The position numbers and the translations under genes were made by a program. Shown in pieces: positions 14,659 to 18,847 of a DNA stretch of 18,847 nucleotides (position 1 is the stretch's first letter; each line of letters starts with the position of its first letter). Below the pieces are notes generated by a model that did no database searches, had not been told where the DNA came from, and saw only the letters and a program-made list of their open reading frames with translations. The stretch is from the NCBI GenBank assembly GCA_020025015.1, contig JAHHSV010000028.1, positions 1 to 18,847 on the forward strand, given 5' to 3'. Origin of the DNA: Anaeroplasmataceae bacterium (GTDB lineage: Bacteria > Bacillota_I > Bacilli_A > Acholeplasmatales > Anaeroplasmataceae).

Positions 14659-15425
14659 TATAATTCGAATTCTACCTCCTTAGGAAATAAATCTTTACAA
14701 TGCGCAACAATCTGAACAACGTCATCCTTAGCCTTGTAAATACGTGATCTTAATTCTGTTTCATTACGCGCTAAAAGCATATCATCCTCAATAACCATCT
14801 TCATACCAGCAATTTTTTCATCATAGGCACCTAGCTTTTGAAGCTCACGCTTGTAGCCCTCAATAAACTCCTTATATTTACTAATGTAAACCTCTTCAGT
14901 TTGAGTCTCTGTATAGGTTATATCTTTTACATCCAATAGGGCCTCTTGATGAGTAAATGACATAAAGTCATTATAATCATTTAGTAGATAGCAGCTACGC
15001 AAATATCGGCAGGCCTTATCGTGAGGCTCAGGAATATATAAAATCAAAGCAGAATGATGCTTTTTAACAAAGTTAGCATATTCTTCATCAAGCTTCTTAA
15101 TTTGTGCATCCGTATATTTATTAACATTTTCAATCACAGCCTTAAAATCCTTGCGTTTATTTTGATAATTAGCAAGGCCTCTTTCTACCTCTTCTTTGAT
15201 TTTATTAACATTTGTAATTATCTCATCTAATTCAAGATCTTTTTCATCCATTTTTAAAGCTTCTCTACAAATAATAATTTGAGCTTCATATACTGATAAT
15301 TCGTTAATTTTATCACCAAGCTCAGCATTATAAAATGCTTCAATTTTTAAATTATCTCTAAGCTTTTTATCATATTCAATAATAAGGTTTCCAAGTTCCT
15401 CTCTAAGTTCTAAAATTGTTTCCAT
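14658..15425 (-). CDS. coiled-coil cytoplasmic protein, unknown function
   Basis: A 255-residue, highly charged protein (many E, K, D) with no signal peptide or membrane segment. Long helices with coiled-coil character cover about 1-125 and 178-240. A less helical middle (126-175) holds ILYIPEPHDKACRYLRSC and a Tyr/Asp-rich stretch. No enzyme motif was seen. AAAGGGGAAAA precedes the ATG (15423-15425). It is the first gene of a two-gene unit whose second gene is a membrane protein with a helical tail, so a scaffold or adaptor anchored by its partner is a reasonable reading. It starts divergent from the tRNA-Arg gene, 55 bases away. Homology to any structural-maintenance or division protein cannot be claimed from what I see. 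Confidence 0.85.
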   Translation of the reverse strand: METILELREELGNLIIEYDKKLRDNLKIEAFYNAELGDKINELSVYEAQIIICREALKMDEKDLELDEIITNVNKIKEEVERGLANYQNKRKDFKAVIENVNKYTDAQIKKLDEEYANFVKKHHSALILYIPEPHDKACRYLRSCYLLNDYNDFMSFTHQEALLDVKDITYTETQTEEVYISKYKEFIEGYKRELQKLGAYDEKIAGMKMVIEDDMLLARNETELRSRIYKAKDDVVQIVAHCKDLFPKEVEFEL

Positions 15426-15441
15426 AAATATAATTTTCCCC

Positions 15442-15470
15442 TTTACAAATAAATTAAAATAGTTTATAAT
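15442..15470 (+). promoter_or_regulatory. promoter of tRNA-Arg
   Basis: TTTACA (15442-15447), 17 bases, TATAAT (15465-15470), one of the best promoters in the window. It ends 10 bases before the tRNA, so the precursor has a very short 5' leader. The same short gap also carries the leader of the divergent coiled-coil gene. Confidence 0.85.
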
Positions 15471-15480
15471 TATCTAGCGT

Positions 15481-15557
15481 GATCCGGTAGCTCAGCTGGA
15501 TAGAGCAACGGCCTTCTAAGCCGTTGGTCGCAGGTTCGAATCCTGTCCGGATCGCCA
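15481..15557 (+). tRNA. tRNA-Arg (anticodon TCT)
   Basis: The full cloverleaf can be folded by eye. The acceptor GATCCGG (15481-15487) pairs with CCGGATC, the D-stem GCTC pairs with GAGC, and the anticodon stem ACGGC/GCCGT encloses the loop CTTCTAA with anticodon TCT. The T-arm is GCAGG/CCTGT with loop TTCGAAT. The discriminator is G and CCA is encoded (15555-15557). It reads AGA and probably AGG arginine codons. It is a single tRNA gene with its own promoter and terminator. Confidence 0.97.
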
Positions 15558-15571
15558 TCTTATAAATTAAT

Positions 15572-15593
15572 GAGGCATAGCCTCTTTTTTTTT
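15572..15593 (+). terminator. intrinsic terminator of tRNA-Arg
   Basis: A 5-bp stem GAGGC / GCCTC with loop ATA, followed by nine T residues (15585-15593), 14 bases after the tRNA. Confidence 0.9.
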
Positions 15594-15594
15594 G

Positions 15595-15846
15595 CTAATT
15601 TTTCTTAGAAACTAGCTTAATAACAATCATAGATATAACTGATAAAACAATTAAAATTGTTGTATATCCCCACTCATAATTTTCGGGAACAAAAAATCCT
15701 GCTATACCTAAGCCTAGGTAAAATGCACCAATCACGAGCATTGAAATAGCAGCCTTTAAATTAAAATAATTTTTAGTTAAATTAACAATGCCACCTATTA
15801 TAATAAAACAGCCAATAGCTATGGCAATAATTTCATAAAATAACAT
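15595..15846 (-). CDS. small three-helix membrane protein, unknown function
   Basis: An 83-residue hydrophobic protein with three predicted membrane segments (about 3-23, 31-52, 60-78), a short loop PENYEWG (54-60) between the last two, and a basic C-terminal tail VSKKN. By the positive-inside rule K25, K31 and the C-terminal lysines place the first loop and the C-terminus inside. No family is recognised. GAGGT lies 8 bases before the ATG and a strong promoter is present, so it is probably a real single-gene unit rather than a chance reading frame. It converges on the tRNA-Arg terminator. Confidence 0.75.
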   Translation of the reverse strand: MLFYEIIAIAIGCFIIIGGIVNLTKNYFNLKAAISMLVIGAFYLGLGIAGFFVPENYEWGYTTILIVLSVISMIVIKLVSKKN

Positions 15847-15870
15847 ATTTAATACCTCGTCAACGTTATA

Positions 15871-15899
15871 ATTATAACTGAATTAGTCCATCAAGTCAA
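15871..15899 (-). promoter_or_regulatory. promoter of the small membrane protein gene
   Basis: On the minus strand TTGACT (15899-15894), 17 bases, TATAAT (15876-15871), near consensus. Its -35 box abuts the T run of the nrdG terminator. Confidence 0.8.
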
Positions 15900-15902
15900 A
15901 AT

Positions 15903-15930
15903 AAAAAGCTAAGAGTTTTCTCTTAACTTT
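15903..15930 (-). terminator. intrinsic terminator of nrdG
   Basis: An 11-bp stem (15930-15920 with 15915-15905, one T-G pair) and a 4-base AAAA loop; on the minus strand the T run continues to 15903 and then into TTTT after one A. It lies 18 bases after the nrdG stop. Confidence 0.85.
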
Positions 15931-15948
15931 AGTTATTTATTGATTAAT

Positions 15949-16416
15949 TTATTGGTTAAAATATTCTTTAATATTTATTACCCTTTGATTAGAGCTTCCA
16001 ACCCATTTTAGCTTAGAATCAAACTTATCCATTTCAAATTTACCATCACATAGTACATCAATATTTTTCAAAAATGGTAAATCTAAAATTTCTTCGATTT
16101 TGTAGCCTGTATATAACCAAATCGTTTTATTAGGAAACCTTTCTTTTATTTCATTAATTAATTTCCCAACCTCTGCGCGATTCCCTAAGTAAAGTGGATC
16201 ACCACCACTAAAGGTTATACCAGAAATATAATTTTTCTCTAATTCTCTAAATATTTCTTCTTTAGCTGATTCATCAAATAATAAACCACCATTAGGATTA
16301 TGAGTTATAGGATTTTGGCAGCCAAAGCAATTATGGCTACAGCCTGCAACCCATAAAACAACTCGCAAGCCATCACCATTTAACATATCATCTTTAGTTA
16401 TATTATGATAACGCAT
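15949..16416 (-). CDS. nrdG: anaerobic ribonucleoside-triphosphate reductase activating protein
   Basis: A 155-residue radical-SAM activase that installs the glycyl radical on NrdD by reductive cleavage of S-adenosylmethionine. The cluster cysteines are C26, C30 and C33 (CSHNCFGC); the GITFSGGDPL segment (66-75) is the usual SAM-binding GGD motif; NGDGLR (13-18) corresponds to the DGxGxR element. Length is typical of the short NrdG form. AGGGGGC precedes the ATG. It lies 80 bases downstream of nrdD on the same strand, with a terminator-like palindrome between them, and has its own terminator. It must be made anaerobically, since the Fe-S cluster and glycyl radical are oxygen sensitive. Confidence 0.95.
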   Translation of the reverse strand: MRYHNITKDDMLNGDGLRVVLWVAGCSHNCFGCQNPITHNPNGGLLFDESAKEEIFRELEKNYISGITFSGGDPLYLGNRAEVGKLINEIKERFPNKTIWLYTGYKIEEILDLPFLKNIDVLCDGKFEMDKFDSKLKWVGSSNQRVINIKEYFNQ

Positions 16417-16460
16417 TAAAATACGCCCCCTATATTTTAATTATTTAAATACTAACATGG

Positions 16461-16489
16461 AAAAAGAAGAGGAATTCCTCTTCTTTTCC
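16461..16489 (-). terminator. palindromic terminator between nrdD and nrdG
   Basis: A perfect 26-base palindrome (13-base arms 16462-16474 and 16475-16487, centre GGAATTCC) that can fold with an AATT loop. On the minus strand it is followed by a short T run at 16465-16461 that partly belongs to the stem. It starts 7 bases after the nrdD stop. With no clear promoter before nrdG, partial read-through is likely. Confidence 0.7.
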
Positions 16490-16496
16490 TTTTATA

Positions 16497-18629
16497 CTAC
16501 ATACTTTTTCTTTCTTTTATCTCAGCCATCTTAGCATCATTTAAACGAGTATCTCCAGCAACCCTTGAATAAGATAAATAACCATTCATTCTTTCAATTT
16601 TAGTTAAATTCTTAGAGCCACAAACTGGACATACATCCATATCAAGCTCCTGATGACCACAATCCTCACAATAGGCTAGGGATAAATTAACACCCTCATA
16701 ATAGCCCATCTCCATTGCACGACGAATCAAGGTCTTAATAGCTTCTATATTGTAGTTAATTGGATATTTTACATATTGAATTTTTCCACCATTAGCATAA
16801 TCCCAGAAGCGATGCTCTAAATTTTGCTTTTCTATTGGTGTAATATCTTCCGTTACATGACAATGAAAGGAATTTGAAACATATGGTCTATCTGAAACAT
16901 TTTCAACAATACCATAAAGCTTCCTAAATTGAGTAACCTGCTTGCCACATAAGCTTTCAGCTGGTGTACCATAAATTGCATATAAAATGTGATCCTGCTT
17001 TTTGAACTCTGTGGTCTTATCATTAATATATTTTAAGACCTCTAAAGCAAATTCGCCATCTTCTACTAATGATTTACCATTGTAAAGCTCCTGTAATTCA
17101 TTTAAGGCGGTAAAGCCAAAGGATGCAGTCATAGGAGCTAGAATTGATTTTATCTTATCGGTAGGATTTAAATTGCCTCCTAAGAAACCACCTTGACAAA
17201 AGCCTAGCGGATTTGTTGAAGCACGCATTTCACCTAAGTAATTGTAGGTTTTAATATGAAGCTGTCTTATTAAATTTAAGTAATAATCTAAAACTTCATA
17301 AAAATCACGTGACTCTCTTCTAGCCTTAGCTAAAATCATTGGTAAATGTAAAGAAATTGCTCCTAGGTTAAATCTACCAACAAATACTGGCTTATCATCT
17401 GAATCTGCTGGTGCCTCACCACCACGTTCATACCAAGGTGATAGGAAAGCACGACAGCCCATAGGCGATACAACTCTACCGTATTTTTTATACATTGAAG
17501 GAACATAGCCCTCACCAGTTAATGATAACCAGTCAGGATACATTGTTTGGCTAGAGCATTTAACTCCCTCTTCAAAAACATCCTCATTTATTTTTCCCTT
17601 TCCATGTAGATTTTCATCATATAAAAATACAAGCTTAGGGAATAGTACTGGACGTTTGAAGCCTTTTTTTCCTTGACCTAAACGTCTAGTCTCTAAACAA
17701 ATTTTAGAAGCCATCTTCTCAAATACGCCAGTTCCTAAACCAAAGGTAAAGGTAAGGAATGGATAGTCACCCCTTGAAGATCCAACTGTATTGAACTTAT
17801 ATTCAAAGCCTTGAAAGCCTTGCCTAAAGTCCTTTTCAATATCTATCATTGCAAGCTTTTCAGCCTTTTCTTCGTTAATTTCTAGGGCCAAGTACTTTTC
17901 CAAATACATTTTATAAGACTTTTCAGCATATGGTGCTAAGGTTTTATCAATTTCAGGTAAGGTAAAGCCACCATATTGCTGTGCAGCGGCAGATAAGGTA
18001 ACATCACCAATAACGTCAAAAGCAACATCTAAGGTTTTTGGCTCATTATACCAAAGGTTACCCATCTCAAAGCCACCCTTTAAAATTGAAGCCATATCAA
18101 ATAGGCAGCAGTTAATACAATCACGACGAGCATTCATATCATGAATATAAATATAGCCATCATTAATTGCCTCTAATTCATCCTTATTTAGGAAGAATTT
18201 CTTATACAATGAACGATTTAATTCACTATAGATTAAACTGCGTTTGGTTGAAACTAAGGCGCTATCGGCATTAGAATTTTCTTTATCACCAATATACATA
18301 ATGGATTGGCTCTTTTGATAAACATCATCAAGCATTTCAACGAAGTCATGCTTATAGTTTCTATAGTCACGATAGCTTTTAGCAACCTCAGGGAAATTCT
18401 TATCTAGAGAATTTTCAACTAAGGCATGCATTATCTTAATAGGTACTAATTTATTACCTATTTTATTAATTCCATAAATAACAGAATCAACAATTAATTT
18501 GTCATCATCATCTGTAAGATCTACTAAAACACGACTTGCAGATTTATGGATGGCGTCAACAATTTTTTGTGGCTTAAAATCTTGATACGTTCCATCTTTT
18601 TTAATAATTTTAATTTCATCTAAATCCAT
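16497..18629 (-). CDS. nrdD: anaerobic ribonucleoside-triphosphate reductase (class III)
   Basis: A 710-residue glycyl-radical enzyme that reduces ribonucleoside triphosphates to deoxy forms without oxygen. An N-terminal ATP-cone (about 5-95, KKDGTYQDFKPQKIVDAIHK) gives allosteric control. Catalytic-barrel landmarks include DCINCCLFDMA (170-180), SPMGCRAFLSP (388-398) and RFNLGAISLHLPM (419-431). The C-terminal zinc site uses C654, C657, C667 and C670, and the glycyl-radical site is G683 in RMNGYLS (680-686). All expected elements are present. ATG 18627-18629 is preferred over GTG 18636-18638, because AGGTGA (18640-18635) fits it and includes that GTG. NrdG, its activase, follows. It could be NrdR-regulated, but I see no consensus NrdR boxes. 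Confidence 0.97.
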   Translation of the reverse strand: MDLDEIKIIKKDGTYQDFKPQKIVDAIHKSASRVLVDLTDDDDKLIVDSVIYGINKIGNKLVPIKIMHALVENSLDKNFPEVAKSYRDYRNYKHDFVEMLDDVYQKSQSIMYIGDKENSNADSALVSTKRSLIYSELNRSLYKKFFLNKDELEAINDGYIYIHDMNARRDCINCCLFDMASILKGGFEMGNLWYNEPKTLDVAFDVIGDVTLSAAAQQYGGFTLPEIDKTLAPYAEKSYKMYLEKYLALEINEEKAEKLAMIDIEKDFRQGFQGFEYKFNTVGSSRGDYPFLTFTFGLGTGVFEKMASKICLETRRLGQGKKGFKRPVLFPKLVFLYDENLHGKGKINEDVFEEGVKCSSQTMYPDWLSLTGEGYVPSMYKKYGRVVSPMGCRAFLSPWYERGGEAPADSDDKPVFVGRFNLGAISLHLPMILAKARRESRDFYEVLDYYLNLIRQLHIKTYNYLGEMRASTNPLGFCQGGFLGGNLNPTDKIKSILAPMTASFGFTALNELQELYNGKSLVEDGEFALEVLKYINDKTTEFKKQDHILYAIYGTPAESLCGKQVTQFRKLYGIVENVSDRPYVSNSFHCHVTEDITPIEKQNLEHRFWDYANGGKIQYVKYPINYNIEAIKTLIRRAMEMGYYEGVNLSLAYCEDCGHQELDMDVCPVCGSKNLTKIERMNGYLSYSRVAGDTRLNDAKMAEIKERKSM

Positions 18630-18634
18630 AACGT

Positions 18635-18640
18635 TCACCT
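18635..18640 (-). promoter_or_regulatory. ribosome binding site deciding the nrdD start
   Basis: AGGTGA on the minus strand, 5 bases before ATG 18629-18627. The alternative in-frame GTG (18638-18636) lies inside this site. Confidence 0.7.
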
Positions 18641-18650
18641 GAATTTAATA

Positions 18651-18668
18651 ATAGATTATAAAATCTAT
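18651..18668. promoter_or_regulatory. inverted repeat upstream of nrdD
   Basis: ATAGATT (18651-18657) and AATCTAT (18662-18668) separated by ATAA, 22 bases before the nrdD start and just downstream of the predicted promoter. The position suits a repressor operator or a small leader hairpin. It does not match the NrdR box consensus. Confidence 0.45.
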
Positions 18669-18680
18669 AAACCTTTCCCT

Positions 18681-18709
18681 ATTTTAACTATAATTTAAAC
18701 TGCTTTAAA
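18681..18709 (-). promoter_or_regulatory. candidate promoter of nrdD
   Basis: On the minus strand TTTAAA (18709-18704), 17 bases, TAAAAT (18686-18681). The -35 hexamer is the same as in the apt and lipoprotein promoters. The predicted leader is about 45 bases and would contain the inverted repeat at 18651-18668. The 218 bases from the nrdD start to the window end hold only this promoter, that repeat and a hairpin at 18779-18808. Confidence 0.5.
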
Positions 18710-18778
18710 AGAAAAATATAAATTTTAAAACCAATAAAAGACCCTGGCCAAAAGCTTTTTATTCTTATGTTTATATAA

Positions 18779-18808
18779 ATGGCTTCTCTAACAAAATAGA
18801 GGAGCCAT
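18779..18808 (-). terminator. hairpin at the right edge, possible terminator of an off-window gene
   Basis: A 12-bp stem (18779-18790 with 18797-18808, one G-T pair) and a 6-base loop. On the minus strand it is followed by TTTATATAAA, a poor T tract; the plus side is worse. It is probably the end of a minus-strand gene lying beyond the window. Confidence 0.4.
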
Positions 18809-18847
18809 AAAAATAATTTTCTTTCCTTTAAACATATACTATTATTG

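Noticed and set aside
14399..14683. Plus-strand open frame of 94 codons opposite the membrane protein gene, rich in Lys, Ser and Asn.
   Set aside because: Composition is the complement of hydrophobic codons in the membrane segments; no promoter or ribosome binding site.
18800..18834. A 15-codon minus-strand frame starting ATG near the right edge, as a possible leader peptide.
   Set aside because: No ribosome binding site at proper spacing, no run of regulatory codons, and it overlaps the hairpin stem.
18688..18846. Minus-strand open frame of about 52 codons running in from the right edge and stopping at TAG 18690-18688.
   Set aside because: It runs through a 12-bp hairpin and the predicted nrdD promoter and has no recognisable motif. 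Chance is the simpler explanation, but a gene tail cannot be excluded without flanking sequence.

Overview
The window is AT-rich bacterial DNA with strong AGGAGG-type ribosome binding sites, TATAAT-type promoters and short intrinsic terminators ending in T runs. The gene set points to a low-GC, fermentative member of the Bacillota (Bacilli side): apt-rel-dtd synteny, rarA, recU, an RNase J homologue, and class III ribonucleotide reductase with its activase. TGA is used as a stop (end of rel) and Trp is read from TGG where I checked, so the code is standard. That argues against Mycoplasma or Spiroplasma and fits gut lineages near Acholeplasmatales, RF39 or Erysipelotrichales. The exact lineage is inference.

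Layout. (1) 61-8842, minus strand: one promoter (8814-8842) appears to drive apt, rel, dtd, an unknown helical protein, rimO, trmL, a thioredoxin-reductase-like flavoprotein, ppa and ychF, ending at a terminator at 61-83. Genes are overlapping or a few bases apart; the one notable internal break is a hairpin before rimO. (2) 8850-10740, plus strand: rarA, divergent from apt, then a small lipoprotein gene, each with its own terminator. (3) 10754-12950, minus strand: an RNase J-family protein with eroded catalytic motifs and a small cytoplasmic CBM20-like protein, each with a terminator. (4) 12968-13638, plus strand: recU, divergent from the CBM20 gene. (5) 13627-15425, minus strand: two coupled genes of unknown function, one coiled-coil and one membrane-anchored, overlapping the 3' end of recU. 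(6) 15442-15593, plus strand: tRNA-Arg(TCT) with its own promoter and terminator. (7) 15595-18709, minus strand: a three-helix membrane protein gene, nrdG and nrdD.

The long operon joins purine salvage (Apt), (p)ppGpp signalling (Rel), translation quality control and modification (Dtd, RimO, TrmL, YchF), pyrophosphate removal (Ppa) and thiol redox. RarA and RecU serve replication-fork rescue and Holliday-junction resolution. NrdD and NrdG make deoxynucleotides without oxygen, so the cell can grow anaerobically. Most of the window is housekeeping. The places that deserve a second look are the TrxB-like protein without a recognisable NADPH site, the RNase J homologue that has lost catalytic residues, the uncharacterised pair next to recU, and the uncharacterised gene inside the rel-dtd operon. 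I saw no CRISPR array, insertion sequence, phage gene or recognisable defence cassette. No stretch over 300 bases lacks a gene.
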